From VRUE01 sp963840565 (GTDB lineage: Bacteria > Actinomycetota > Thermoleophilia > Solirubrobacterales > 70-9): 64,000 bases of DNA. Each line of letters opens with the position of its first letter. Position 1 is the first letter of the stretch. Location of the stretch: NCBI GenBank assembly GCA_963840565.1, contig CAWIZH010000002.1:620001-684000 (forward strand), read 5' to 3'. Positions 37,446 through 47,717 of the stretch are shown piece after piece. The position numbers and the translations under genes are program-made. The notes beneath the pieces are model-generated. The model saw nothing but the letters and a program-made list of their open reading frames with translations, searched no databases and was not told the DNA's origin.

Positions 37446-37948
37446 ATGAAGGGGGTCCTTACAGCTGCCGTATCGGTCGCCGCAATGGCGCTTCTGCCTG
37501 TCGCCAGTCGCCGCGGCCGAAGAAGCGCCGACGCGCGCTCAATACGTCGAACAGGTCGATCCGATCTGCCAGGCGAACACCGAAGCCAACAAGCGGATCC
37601 TCAAGAACGTCAAGACGAAGGCGACGGAGCAAGTCGCCGAAGACGGTGAAGGAAGCCGGCGCCCAGTTCATCCACGCCTCGAGCGCGTTTCGGCAGACAG
37701 CCGAAAGAAGATCGCCGCCGTGCCGCGGCCGCCCGCCGACGACGCGCGGCTGCTCAAGTGGTTCAAGCAGCTCTGAGCATCGTCAAGACCGACCTGCGCA
37801 AACTCGGCGTGGCGCTGAAGGAAGGCGAAGAAAATCCTCGCCGCGCACGAAAAGATCCGGGTCGAACGCGCCAGCCAACGCCGCCAACAACGTCAGCTTC
37901 ACCTTCGGATTCCAGTACTGCCACCTGAGCGCCTCGAGCTTTTCCTGA
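37446..37948 (+). CDS. Secreted four-helix-like protein with conserved Cys (frameshifted)
   Basis: About 167 residues rebuilt over several frames. The signal peptide is VLTAAVSVAAMALLPVA, then AAAEEAPTRAQYVEQVDPIC, QANTEANKRILKNVKTKATE, KEAGAQFIHASSAFRQT, and the C-terminus NNVSFTFGFQYCHLSASSF. The Asp-Pro-x-Cys start and Phe-x-x-Cys end recur in small secreted proteins of Thermoleophilia; no function is known. It is divergent from efp and convergent with an SDR gene. At least three indels are needed. Confidence 0.62.
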
Positions 37949-37987
37949 GCCGGTCACCGCGTGAGCCTCGGTGGCAAGCCGGGCCGG

Positions 37988-38792
37988 CTATTCGCTTTCG
38001 GCCGCGGTGCTGGTCGTGAGCGCTGCCGGCGGAGCCGCCCGAGAGGACGCGGCGAACCAGCCGTGGCGCGAGGATGCGGGCGATCGCGGCGAGCGCGTAG
38101 GGCCGCGGCACGTAGCGCTCGGCCTTGCCGCCGGGCCCGACCTCGAGGATCGCCTCGGCGACCGTTCTCCGGCTTGGAGACGACCCAGCGGGTCAGCGCC
38201 CGCTCGCGCAGCTCGGTCGCCGGGAAGCCCTCGGTGGCGATGAATCCCGGCAGCACCATGCCGACGTGGACGCCGTGCGGGCGCTCCTCGGCGTAGAGCG
38301 CGTCGGTCCAGCCGATCAGGGCGAACTTGCTCGCCGAGTAGGAGCCGGTGCGGGCGCGGGCAACGCGCCCGGCGGTGCTGGCGACGTTGACGATCGCGCT
38401 CGGCGCCGAGGCGCGCAGGGCCGGCAGCAGCGCCTCGGTGAGGCGGGCGACGGCGTCGAAGTTGATCTCCATGTGGCGCTGGACGTTGGCGTAGCCGGCC
38501 TCGCCGAAGCCGCCGCGCCAGGAGGCGCCGGCGTTGTTGACCAGCAGCGTCAGCCGCTCGCCGTGCTCGGCGAGGTGGGCGCGGACCCGCTCCGGCGCCT
38601 CAGCGTCGGTGAGGTCGGCGGCGACGTAGGTCGCCTTGCAGGGCAAGCGACTCGGCCAGGGCGCGCAGCCGATCCTCGCGGCGGGCGACGAGGATCAGCT
38701 CGGCGCCCGGCTCGCGCGCGAGCCGCCGCGCGGTCGCCTCGCCGATTCCGCTGGAGGCCCCCGTGATCAGGGCCGCTAATACCGCTGGCCAC
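37988..38792 (-). CDS. Short-chain dehydrogenase/reductase (frameshifted)
   Basis: About 268 residues. The nucleotide motif ALITGASSGIGEATARRLAR appears just after a frameshift near the start. LVARREDRL suggests NADP(H), and NNAGASWRGGF, IVNVASTAGRVA and YSASKFALIGWTDAL supply the catalytic Ser, Tyr and Lys. Further breaks lie near 38640, 38170 and 38025, the last leading to a stop at 37988. The fold-specific order is complete. The substrate is unknown. It is divergent from the M42 peptidase gene, with a pair of direct repeats between them. Confidence 0.8.
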
Positions 38793-38809
38793 TCACCTGT
38801 GGAACGCTA

Positions 38810-38855
38810 TTCGAATCGCCAGACTGCGGACGTTTGTTCGAATCGACATACTGCG
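38810..38855. repeat. Two 19-bp direct repeats between divergent SDR and M42 genes
   Basis: TTCGAATCGCCAGACTGCG (38810-38828) and TTCGAATCGACATACTGCG (38837-38855) differ at two positions and are 27 bp apart. They lie in the 69-bp gap between divergent start codons, so a regulator binding both could control both genes. No regulator gene is adjacent. Confidence 0.6.
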
Positions 38856-38861
38856 CGCCTC

Positions 38862-39913
38862 GTGAACGAAACCCCTGGACTACTCGACAAGCTTCTGCGC
38901 GCGGCCGGCCCGTCCGGCTACGAGGCGCCGGCAGCCGCAGTCTGGCGCGAGGCAGCTTCCTTCGCGACGCTCTCCAGCCGACGGAATCGGCTCCTCGGTG
39001 GCCCGCATCGGCGAGGCATCGCCGCTGCTCGCGGTCGTCGGCCACATCGACGAGATCGGGCTGGTGGTCCGCCACATCGACGAGAAGGGCTTCCTCTGGT
39101 TCGCCCCGATAGGAGGCTGGGACCCGCAGATCCTGGTCGGCCAGCGGGTGGAGATTCGAGGGCCGCGGCGGTCCCGTGCCGGGCGTTGTCGGGCGCAAGC
39201 CGCTGCACCTGCTCGATGCCGAAGCGCGCAAGAAGGTGGTCGAGCTGAAGGGCCTGCACATCGACATCGGCGCCGACGACCGCGAGGCCGCCGCCGAGCT
39301 CGTCCGGGTCGGCGACCCGGTCGTGATCGCGACCGAGCCGCTCGCCCTCTGCGGAGAGCGCCTGGTCTCGCGCGCGATGGACAACCGCCTCGGCGCCTAC
39401 GTCGCCCTGGAGGCGCTGCGGCGCTGCCACGAGCGCGGCTCGCTCAAAGCCAGCTTCGCCGCGATCGCCGCCGTCCAGGAGGAGATCGGCCTCTTCGGCG
39501 CCCGAACCTCCGCCTTTGCCGTGCAGCCAGACCTGGCGATCGTCGTCGACGTCACCCACGCAACCGACGCGCCGGGAGTCGACGAGAAGGAGCTCGGCAG
39601 CCACTCGCTCGGCTCCGGACCGGTGATCTACCGCGGCGCGACGCTCTCGCCCAAGGTCTTCGAGCTGCTGGTCGAGACGGCCGAGGAGGAGGGAATCGAG
39701 CACACCGTCGGCGCCACCGGCAACTCGACCAGCACCGATGCCGACGCGGTCCAGTTCGCCCGCTCGGGCATCCCGACCGGCCTCGTCTCGGTCCCCCTGC
39801 GCTACATGCACTCGCCGGTCGAGATGGTCGACCTCGCCGACCTCGAGGCCACCGTCGAGCTGATCGCGGCATTCGCAGCGCGCCTCGACGGCAGCGTCGA
39901 CCTCAGCCGCTGA
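38862..39913 (+). CDS. M42-family aminopeptidase (frameshifted)
   Basis: About 350 residues. PEHG-type binuclear metal-site motifs are LAVVGHIDEIGLVVRHIDEK (His/Asp), SRAMDNRLGAYVALEA (bridging Asp), AAVQEEIGLFGARTSAF (the Glu pair), VDVTHATDAPG and VPLRYMHSPVEMVDL (the last His). Frameshifts near 38975 and 39165 break the first third. M42 enzymes are large cytosolic complexes trimming peptides; specificity (glutamyl or other) is not readable. The GTG start at 38862 is preceded by two direct repeats. Confidence 0.87.
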
Positions 39914-39922
39914 GCCCAGGCG

Positions 39923-41020
39923 CTAGTTGGCGCTACGAAGCACCTGGTCGTCGCGGCCGTCGGCCTTCGGCCGCGGAGTAGAGAGCGGCGTCGGCGCGGG
40001 CGACGAGGTCGTCGGTGTTGACCGTCGGCGGCCCGGAAACGGCGGCGCCGATGCTGATCGTCACCTCGACCCCCGCCGGGCGGCGCTTGCGCACCGCCTG
40101 CCGCAGGCGCTCGGCGATCCCGACGGCGTCTTTCTCGGTCGCTCCCGGCAGGACGACGAGGATCTCCTCGCCACCGATCCGGTAGATCGAGTCGCCGGCG
40201 CGCAGCACCGCGCGCATCGTGTAGGCGACGTCTTGAGGACCGCGTCGCCGGCGGCGTGGCCAAGCTGGTCGTTGACCCGCTTGAAGTGATCGAGGTCGCA
40301 GAGCAGCAGAGCGTGCGAGAGGCCGCCTTCTGTCGCCGCAGGGCTGCCCGTCGAGCTCGGCCAGGCGCTGCTCGAGCGCGTTGCGGTTGAAGAGCCCGGT
40401 GAGCGGGTCGAGGGTCGAGCGACGGCGGTGGGCGCGGTCGGACTCGACCAGGGCGCCGGAGAGGATCACGGTGCTGAGGATCAGGGCGACGGCGGCGACC
40501 AGCGTCTGGCTGTGGGCAGCGGCGCTCGGCGGGGTCGACCGCAACGGTGCTGGCCAGGAAGACGACGAGGAGATAGCCCGTGCCGACCGCCATCCCCCAC
40601 GGCTCGAAACGGGCGCCGAGGGTAACCGCGGGCAGCGCGAACCACATCAGCGCCGGGCTGGTCGGCCCGCCGCTCGCGATCACCGCGCCGGCCAGCAGCA
40701 GCGGCAGCACGCCCCAGGCTGCCAGCAACCCAGAGCCCGGGGCGCTGGCTGGACTGCATGAAGCGATCGGCGATGGCGAAGCCGCAGAAGCCGGCCGCGA
40801 GCGGCGCCAGCCAGAGCCAGCCGACCTCGGGGCTGGCGGAGGCCAGCGCTAGGCCGAGGATCGCGAAGCAGGCGGCGCGGTAGCGCCGCATCCGCCGCTC
40901 CATGTCGAGCAGGCGCTCGCGGCGCGCTTCGGCACGGATCGCGGCGAGCGACTCGCCCGAGCCGGCCGAGCCGCGCTCGGAGCGAAGGGCATCGCGCAGG
41001 CTGTTCGCAGTCGATGACAC
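39923..41020 (-). CDS. Membrane diguanylate cyclase, GGDEF domain (frameshifted)
   Basis: About 365 residues from GTG 41020. An N-terminal helical region (ERRMRRYRAACFAILGLALA) and several transmembrane segments (VLPLLLAGAVIASGG, GMAVGTGYLLVVFLASTVAV, TLVAAVALILSTVILSGALV) precede a GGDEF domain. That domain shows LDPLTGLFNRNALEQRL and the signature YRIGGEEILVVLPG (GGEEI, an accepted active variant). Breaks near 40750, 40525, 40335, 40235 and 39960 interrupt the frame. It would make cyclic di-GMP in response to a membrane signal. No sensory domain is recognised. Confidence 0.8.
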
Positions 41021-41117
41021 GCCCCTCCATCGACTCCCTCGCGCGGTCTTAATCTGCACCCCGCCCCGGCCGACTGCATCGAGTCCTGTCTACCAGGAGG
41101 ACTCGATGCCGTTCGCG

Positions 41118-42183
41118 CTAGTCGACCAGCTGAAGGTCCTTGGGCAGGCCGCTGAGGTTGCGGTGGCCGTCCTCGCTGACGACTACCAGGTCCTCGATCC
41201 GCACCCCGAGCTCGCCCGGCAGGTAGATGCCGGGCTCGATCGTCACCACTTCGCCGGCCGCGAGCACGTCCTCGGAGCGCTGCGAGACGCGCGGCTCCTC
41301 GTGCACCTCGAGGCCGACGCCGTGGCCGAGCCCGTGACCGAAGCGCTCGCCGTGACCGGCGGCGGCGATCAGCTCGCGGGCGACGGTGTCGACGTCCTCG
41401 GCCTTCGACCCCGGCCACGACCGCGTCGAGCGCCGCCGCCTGCGCCTCGCGCACCGTCTCGTAGACCTCGCGGGCGCGCTCGCCGGGCTCACCGGTGGCG
41501 AAGGTGCGGGTGCCGTCAGAGCAGTAGCCGTCGAGCTTCGCCCCCATGTCGAAGACGACCAGCTCGCCGCGCCCGATCTCGCGCTCGCCCGGCTCGGCGT
41601 GCGGCAGGGCGCCGTTGGGCCCGGCGGCGACGATCGTCGGGAAAGAAGGCTCGGCCCCCTGCTCGCGCATCCAGCGCCTCGGCCGCGCGGGCGACGTCGA
41701 GCTCGCTGCGCCCGGCGAGGCCGCGCTCCAGCGACCAGCGCCAGACCTCGTCGGCCAGCTCGGCGGCCGGCGGCGATCGCCGCCAGCTCGGCCTCGTCCT
41801 TGACCCGGCGCAGCTTCTCGACCGTCCCCCCGGCGCCCTCGAGCGAGACGCCATCGGCGAGTTTCTCCTCCAGCTTGCGCTTCAGCGTGCGAACCGCCAT
41901 GTGGTGGTCTTCGAAGCCGGTCTTGCCGCTGAGGCGCGCGGCGATCCCGCCCAGCCAGTCGTCGCTTGACGGTGACCACCTCCCAGCCCTCGACCTCGGC
42001 CTCGGCGCGCTCGGTGTAGCGGAAGTCGGTGAGGAAGACGCGCGCTCGGCGCCGCAGATACAGGCGCCGTTGGTCCCGCCGAAGCCGGTCAGGTAGCGGA
42101 CGTTGACCAGGTCGGTGACCAGGAAGCGGTCGAGCTCGCGCTCGGCGACCAGGGCCGCGAGGCGGTCGGCGCGGCTCCCGCAT
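41118..42183 (-). CDS. pepQ: Xaa-Pro dipeptidase/aminopeptidase, M24B (frameshifted)
   Basis: About 355 residues. The creatinase-like N-domain is VNVRYLTGFGGTNGACIC and VFLTDFRYTERAEAEVEGWE; the pita-bread domain has FDMGAKLDGYCSDGTRTF (two metal Asps), GHGLGHGVGLEVHEEP (His) and VVTIEPGIYLPGELGVRIED (two Glu). It releases N-terminal residues preceding proline. Several single-base breaks (near 42175, 42055, 41960, 41775, 41670 and 41410) interrupt the frame. The ATG shares its A with the aroQ stop (TGATG). aroQ-pepQ-efp order is common; here efp lies 3.8 kb further on. Confidence 0.88.
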
Positions 42184-42643
42184 CAGCCGGCGCTCGCGCC
42201 CAGCTTGCCGGCGAGCAGCTCGAGCGCCTCGCGGTAGCCGTCGGGGCCCTTGCCGAAGATCTTGGCCAGGACCAGGCCGTCGAAGACGGAGAGCCTGCGC
42301 CACTCCTCGCGCGACTCGACGTCGGAGAGGTGGACCTCGACCGCGGGCAGGCCGGCGACGTCGAGCGCATCGGCGATCGCGCGGCTGTAGTGCGACCAGG
42401 CGCCGGCGTTGACGATCGCCGAGTCGGCCAGCTCGGGCAGCGCGGTGCAGGTACTCGACGAACTCGCCCTCGGAGTTGGTCTGGAAGAAGATCGTCTCCA
42501 GGCCGAGCTCGTGCGCCCAGCGCTCGATCTTGGTCTCCAGGTCGCGCAGCGAGAGACCGCCGTAGACCTCGGGATCGCGGCGGTCGAGGATGTCGAAGTT
42601 GACGCCGTGCAGGACGGCGACGCGATTGTGCGACTGTGGTCAT
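42183..42643 (-). CDS. aroQ: Type II 3-dehydroquinate dehydratase (frameshifted)
   Basis: A small, about 150-residue enzyme converting 3-dehydroquinate to 3-dehydroshikimate. Recognised parts are VLHGVNFDILDRRDPEVYGG, FFQTNSEGEFVEYLH, IVNAGAWSHYSRAIADAL (the catalytic-His region; most homologues have NAGAYTHTS) and VEVHLSDVESREEWRR. Frameshifts lie near 42630 and 42450. The start ATG 42643 overlaps the aroKB stop and its stop overlaps pepQ, placing it firmly in the aro operon. Confidence 0.9.
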
Positions 42644-44217
42644 TCGGTAGAGCTCCTCCACGGCGGCCCGGACCTTAGCCGGATCGACCAGCTGGCCGAT
42701 CCGGGGCGCGCCGGGCTCGGCGAGCAGGACGAAGCCGACGCCCTCCGCCGTGCGCTTCTTGTCGCGCTGCAGGGCGTCGAGCGTCTGCGTCGAGATCGAC
42801 CGCGGGATCGAGCGTCGACGGGCAGGTCGTGGCGGCGCAGGATCGACTCGACCTCGTCGCGCAGCTGCGGGGCGTCCGGAGAGCCGCAGCGCCGCCAGCA
42901 GGCCGAGGCCAACCGCCTCGCCGTGGCGGTAGCGCTGGTAGCCGCTGGCCGCCTCGATCGCGTGGCCGACGGTGTGGCCGAGGTTGAGCACCGCGCGCCG
43001 GCCGGCGTCGCGCTCGTCGGCGGCGACGACCTCGCACTTGTAGCGGGCGCAGGCGAAGACCAGCTCGGCGAGCCGCGTCGGGATCGAGCGCTTCGAGCCC
43101 GCGCGCCCGCTCCCAGAGCTCGCCGCCGGCCAGCAGGCCCGTCTTCAGCAACTCGACGAAGCCCGCCGCCAGCTCCTCGCGGGGCAGGGTGGCCAGGGTC
43201 GCGGTGTCGGCCAGGACCGCCGCGGGCAGCTGGTAGGCGCCGGCGTAGTTCTTGCCCTCAGGCAGGTCGACACCGGTCTTGCCGCCGTAGGCGGAGTCGA
43301 CCTGGGCGACGAGAGTGGTCGGCACCTGGACGACCGGGACGCCGCGCTGGTAGAGGTGGGCGCAGAAGCCGGCGAGGTCGCCGACGACGCCGCCGCCGAG
43401 GGCGACGACGTGGTCCTCGCGGGTCATCCCGACACGGGCCAGCTCGCGCAGCACCCGCTCGGCCTCGGCCATCGTCTTCGCCGACTCGCCGGGCTCGACC
43501 TCGATCGCGGCCGGCGAGCGGACTCGAGCCGCTCGGCGTAGAGCGCACCGACCGCGGCTGTCGGTGACGCAGAAGCGCCGCCCTGGCAGCGGCCACAGCT
43601 CCGTGCCCAGCAGGCCGGGGCCGACGAAGACCGGGTACTCGCCCGAGGCGCTCGCGGCCCAGAGCATCTTGGTCCCGGGCGGCAACTCGGCCAGCGCCAG
43701 CAGCGAGGGCATCGCGCGGGCGATCAAGCCGCGATCGCCGGGCGGCAGGATCGCGTCGGCGAGCGAGTCGTAGAAGGGCAGGCGCTCCTCCAGCAGCTCG
43801 CGCGACGTCCTCGGCGTTGCTGGCCAGCGGGCGGTCGCTGCGGGCGATCCGCCGCCAGGCCTCGCGCGGCGTCGACCTGCAGCCAGACGACGACGTGGCG
43901 CCCGAGCGCCTCGCGCACCCGCTCGGAGAGCACGCTGCCGCCGCCGAGCGCGATCGCACCGCCGTCGGCCTCCTCCAGCAGCGAGCCGACGACCTCGGCC
44001 TCGCGGGCGCGGAAGGCCGCCTCGCCGTCCTCCTCGAAGGCAGCGGTGATCGGCTTGCCGAACGCCTTTTCCATCAGCTCGTCGATCTCGGTCGTCTCGC
44101 AGGCCAGCCGTCGCGAGCCGCGGCCAGCGCGGTCGACTTGCCGGCACCCATGAAGCCGATGAAGACCAGCGCCGGCTTCACCGGCGAACGAGAGGCACTT
44201 TTTACCATGTCTGACAT
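42640..44217 (-). CDS. aroKB: Bifunctional shikimate kinase / 3-dehydroquinate synthase (AroKB fusion; frameshifted)
   Basis: About 526 residues, the sum of AroK and AroB. The kinase part starts MSDMVKSASRSPVKPALVFI, then the P-loop GFMGAGKSTAL, TEIDELMEKAFGKPI, GAIALGGGSVLSERV and LLEERLPFYDSLAD. Without a stop the frame continues through PSLLALAELPPGTK into AroB: YPVFVGPGLLGTELW, VVALGGGVVGDLAGFCAHLY and PTTLVAQVDSAYGGKTGVDL, with zinc ligands in LNLGHTVGHAIEA. Frameshifts occur in both halves, but the junction is in one open frame. AroKB fusions are known, for example in Thermotoga. It follows aroC and overlaps aroQ. Confidence 0.85.
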
Positions 44218-44224
44218 GGTAAAA
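44200..44224. promoter_or_regulatory. Perfect 12-bp palindrome covering the aroKB start codons
   Basis: TTTTACCATGTC-T-GACATGGTAAAA is a perfect inverted repeat with a single central base. Both candidate ATG codons of aroKB (44217 and 44208) lie in it, and the aroC stop is 9 bp upstream. It could be an operator, or a hairpin limiting aroKB translation after aroC. Confidence 0.6.
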
Positions 44225-44232
44225 CGTAGACC

Positions 44233-45400
44233 TCATCCGCGGAAGTCGATGCGCTGCTTGTAGGCCTCGACCGCGGCGAGGACGTCGTCGATGTGGTCGC
44301 CGCCGAACTTCTCGCGGTAGGTGCGGGCGAGGGTGAGGCAGACCATCGCCTCGGCGACGACGGCGGCGGCCGGGACCACGGTCGAGTCGGTGCGCTCGCG
44401 CAGCGCCTGGGCCGGCTCCTTGCTCTCGGTGTCGACCGAGCGCAGCGGCTTGGTCAGGGTCGAGATCGGCTTGATCGCGGCCCGCACCGAGAGTGGCAGG
44501 CCGTTGGTCATGCCGCCCTCGAGACCGCCGGCGTGGTTGGTCTCGCGGAAGTAGCCGCGCTCCTGCGACCAGAAGATCTCGTCGTGGGCCTCGGAGCCGG
44601 GCCGGCCGGCGACGTCCCAGGCTTCGCCGATCGAGACCCCCTTGACCGACTGGATCGAGGCGACCGCGCCGGCGAGGCGGCCGTCGAGGCGGTCTTCCCA
44701 GGAGATGTGCGAGCCGAGGCCGGGGACGAGGCCGAAGGCGCGCACCTCGAAGGTGCCGCCGAGGCTCTCGTTGGCCTTGCGCAGGCGGTTGATCTCCGCG
44801 ACCATCGCCGCGCTGGCCTCGGCGTCGAGGCAGCGCACCGGGTCGTCGTCGACGCCGGCGAAGTCCTCGGGCGCGAGGCCGATCGCGCTCGGGTGCCTTG
44901 ACCGAGGCGATCTGGGTGACGTGGCTGTGGACGCTGACGCCGAGGGCGGTGAGGAAGCCGCGGGCGATCGAGCCGGCCGCGACGCGAGCGGCGGTCTCGC
45001 GGGCGCTGGCGCGCTCGAGCACGTTGCGGATGTCGTCGTGGCCGTACTTCTGGGCGCCGACCAGGTCGGCGTGGCCGGGGCGCGGCAGGTGGACCTCGTC
45101 GACCTCGGCCTCGACCGGCCAGGGGTTCATCCGCTCCTCCCAGTTGGCGTAGTCGCGGTTGGCGACGAGGACGGCGATCGGGCTGCCGAGGGTGCGGCCG
45201 TGGCGCAGTCCGGAGCGGATCTCGACCGTGTCGGTCTCGATTTTCATCCGCCCGCCGCGGCCGTGGCCGAGCTGGCGCCGCGCCATGTCGCGGTCGAGCG
45301 CCTCGCGGTCGAGCTCGAGCCCGGCCGGCATCCCCTCGACGATCGCGACGAGGCCGGGCCCGTGCGACTCGCCCGCCGTTGTGAATCGAAACGCGCTCAT
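44233..45400 (-). CDS. aroC: Chorismate synthase (one frameshift)
   Basis: The final enzyme of the shikimate pathway, FMN-dependent. The N-terminus FRFTTAGESHGPGLVAIVEG and ARRQLGHGRGGRMKIETD are signature 1. GGLEGGMTNGLPLSVRAAIK and the C-terminal ERTDSTVVPAAAVVAEAMVC with CLTLARTYREKFGGD complete the fold. One extra base near 44890 (after VKAPE) shifts the frame into DFAGVDDDPVRCLDAEASAA. The length of about 388 residues is typical. Start ATG 45400. It lies 81 bp downstream of aroE and directly upstream of aroKB. Confidence 0.94.
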
Positions 45401-45481
45401 ACCACGCCAAGGCTATAGACGGCCGATCACGCTCGCTCTTTGCCGATATTCAGCCGAGGAAATAGAAACAACCGCGGACCA

Positions 45482-46277
45482 TTAGCCGCGGGCCGCGGCG
45501 CGCATCGTCTCGAGCGGCGCTGGCCGGCCGGTCCAGATCTCGAGCGAGAGGGCGCCCTGCTGGACCAGGATCTCAATGCCGTCGACGATGCTGGCGCCCG
45601 CTGCCTCGGCCGCGCGCAGCAGCGCGGTCGGCTCGCCGCCGTAGACCATGTCGACGACGGTCTGGCTGCGCGGCGAAGCCGCCCGGCGTCCAGCGGCAGC
45701 TCGGCGAACGGGTCCTCGCCGCCCAGGCCGACCGCGGTCGAGTTGACGATCAGCTCGTAGGCACTCTGCTCGGGCTCGGCGACGGCCTTCGCCGCCGAGC
45801 TCCTCGCAGAGGTGCGGGAGCGCAGCTCGGTGCGATTCCAGACATCGACCTCGGCACCCTCGCGCAGCAGCGCCCAGACCACGGCGCGGGCGGCGCCGCC
45901 GGCGCCGAGCACCAGTGCCCGCTTGCCCGTCGGGAGAGGACGGCAGCGCGCGCAGCAGACCCCTCGGCATCGGTGTTCTCGGCCCGGATCTCGTCGCCGG
46001 CGAAGACGAGCGTGTTGGCGGCGCCGATCTCACGCGCCGTCTCCGAGAGCTCGTCGGCTAGCGAAAGCGCCGCGCCCTTATGCGGGACGGTGACGTTGGC
46101 TCCGACGAAGCCTTCGCCGGGCATCGCCCGCACCCGCGCCTCGAACGCGTCGGGAGCGACCTCGATCGCCTCATAGCTCCACTCCTCCTCCAGGCCGAGC
46201 TCGGCCAGCGCGGCGCTGTGCATCGCCGGCGAGCGCGAGTGGCCGACCGGATAGCCGAGGACGGCGAGGCGCGGCAC
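45482..46277 (-). CDS. aroE: Shikimate dehydrogenase (frameshifted)
   Basis: It reduces 3-dehydroshikimate with NADPH. The substrate site is VLGYPVGHSRSPAMHSAALA and GANVTVPHKGAALSLAD (the catalytic Lys), and the NADP fold is ALVLGAGGAARAVVWALL with WNRTELRSRT. The C-terminus has MVYGGEPTALLRAAEAAGAS and GIEILVQQGALSLEIW. Breaks near 45960, 45800 and 45680 interrupt the frame. The start GTG 46277 lies 5 bp after the mltG stop. About 265 residues. Confidence 0.9.
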
Positions 46278-46282
46278 AAGCG

Positions 46283-47319
46283 CTATTCCCCGCAGCTGTC
46301 CGGCGAGTTGCCGCCGGCCGCTTCGCGGGCCGAGTTGTAGCGTTCGACGTCGGCGTTCGAATTCGGCTTCGGTCGAGGAGAAGGCGAGCTTGTTGCAGGC
46401 GCCCGGCTCGACCACGTAGAAGAGGTAGTCGGCCTTGGCCGGGTGGGCGGCGGCTTCGATCGAGGCGAGGCCGGGGCTGTCGATCGGCCCCGGCGGCAGG
46501 CCGGTGTGGGTGCGCGTGTTGTAGGGCGAATCGACCGCCAGTTCGGATTCGGTCAGCGGCTCGCGTGTAGTTGCCGGTGGCGAAGCGGGTGGTCGCGTCG
46601 ATCCCCAGCGGCATCCCTTCGTGCAGGCGGTTGTAGATCACCGCGGCGACCAGCTTGCGCTGGCTTTCCAGACCCGCCTCGTGCTCGATCATCGAGGCGA
46701 TCGTGAGCACGTCGTAGGTCGTCAGGTTCTTCGAGCGCGCGTAACTCATGTTCGACCCCGGCGATCCGGCGCTTGAAGTCTTCGAGCTGCAGCTGGACCA
46801 GATCGGCGGCGCTGGCGTGCTTCTTCAGTTCGAAGGTGTCGGGGAAGAGGAAGCCCTCGAGGTCCTTGGCACCCTTGCCGCCGTACTTGGCCGGGTTCAG
46901 GTACTTGGAGTGCACGCTGGCCTTCTCGTAGCTGCCGCGCAGGCCTTCCTGCTTGGCGAGTTCCGCGGTCTGGGAGCGGGTGTAGCCCTCGGGGATGGTC
47001 ACCGTGATCGTCCGCACCACGACCACCGGCGGCGGCGTGCTTTTGTGGAAGTGACGGTAGGCGAGCGCGGCAATCGCCGCGAGCCCGAGGAGGACACGGC
47101 GCCAAGGGCGACGGCGACGCCGAGGCGGCGGCGGCTCGAGCGCGAGGTGAGCTTCGGGCTTCGGCCTTCGGCGGCTTCTCCGGCTTAGGCGGCTTGGCCT
47201 TCTTGGCCGCTGTCGGCGGCTTCTCCGCGCTTCGCCTCGCGCTTGCGCGGCGCTCTTCGCGCTCGCGAGTCGCCGCTCCGCTCGCCGCTCGGGTCCGCGT
47301 CGAGCAGATCGTCACTCAT
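46283..47319 (-). CDS. mltG: Endolytic murein transglycosylase MltG (frameshifted)
   Basis: About 345 residues. A basic, Lys/Pro-rich cytosolic N-terminus and one transmembrane helix are followed by VRTITVTIPEGYTRSQTAEL (a LysM-like fold), GFLFPDTFELKKHASAADLV, and the YceG catalytic region LTIASMIEHEAGLESQRKLV with VIYNRLHEGMPLGIDATT; the Glu in IEHEA is the expected catalytic residue. Frame breaks lie near 47200, 47105, 46755, 46560 and 46355. MltG cleaves nascent glycan strands to end their growth. It overlaps the ruvX stop by 8 bp. The ruvX-mltG-aroE order is widely conserved. Confidence 0.9.
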
Positions 47320-47716
47320 CGTCGCGCTCTTCGATCGCGGCTTGGCCGGCGAGGTAGGCCTGCAGCAGATGCGCGGCGGCGAGCGAGTCGGGCGCGGCGG
47401 CGGCGCCTTCGCGCTTGCTCGCCTCGGCCATCCGGGTCGTCAGCCGCTCGTCGTAGGTCTCGACCGGGACGTCGACGAGCGCTTCCAGTTCGGTGCAGAA
47501 GGTGCGCGTCAGCGCCGCCTGGCTGCCTTCCTCGCCGCTGAGGTGCAGCGGCAGGCCGACGACGACCCGCTCGACCTCGTACTTGGCGACCAGCTCGGCG
47601 ACCGAGCGCGCCTCGGGCGGTTCGATCACCGGCAGCGGCGTCGACAGCGTGCCGCTCGGGTCGGAGATCGCACAGCCGATCCGGGCGGTGCCGTAGTCGA
47701 GGGCGAGGACGCGCAT
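47312..47716 (-). CDS. ruvX: RuvX/YqgF family putative pre-16S rRNA nuclease
   Basis: A 134-residue RNase H-fold protein. VLALDYGTARIGCAISDPSG holds the first catalytic Asp and the glycine loop, VVVGLPLHLSGEEGSQA the second block, and VPVETYDERLTTRMAEA and DSLAAAHLLQAYL the last acidic residues. The family matures 16S rRNA 5' ends and is also annotated as a Holliday junction resolvase. The start is ATG 47716, 1 bp from the alaS stop; it overlaps mltG. Intact. Confidence 0.92.
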   Translation of the reverse strand: MRVLALDYGTARIGCAISDPSGTLSTPLPVIEPPEARSVAELVAKYEVERVVVGLPLHLSGEEGSQAALTRTFCTELEALVDVPVETYDERLTTRMAEASKREGAAAAPDSLAAAHLLQAYLAGQAAIEERDDE

Positions 47717-47717
47717 G

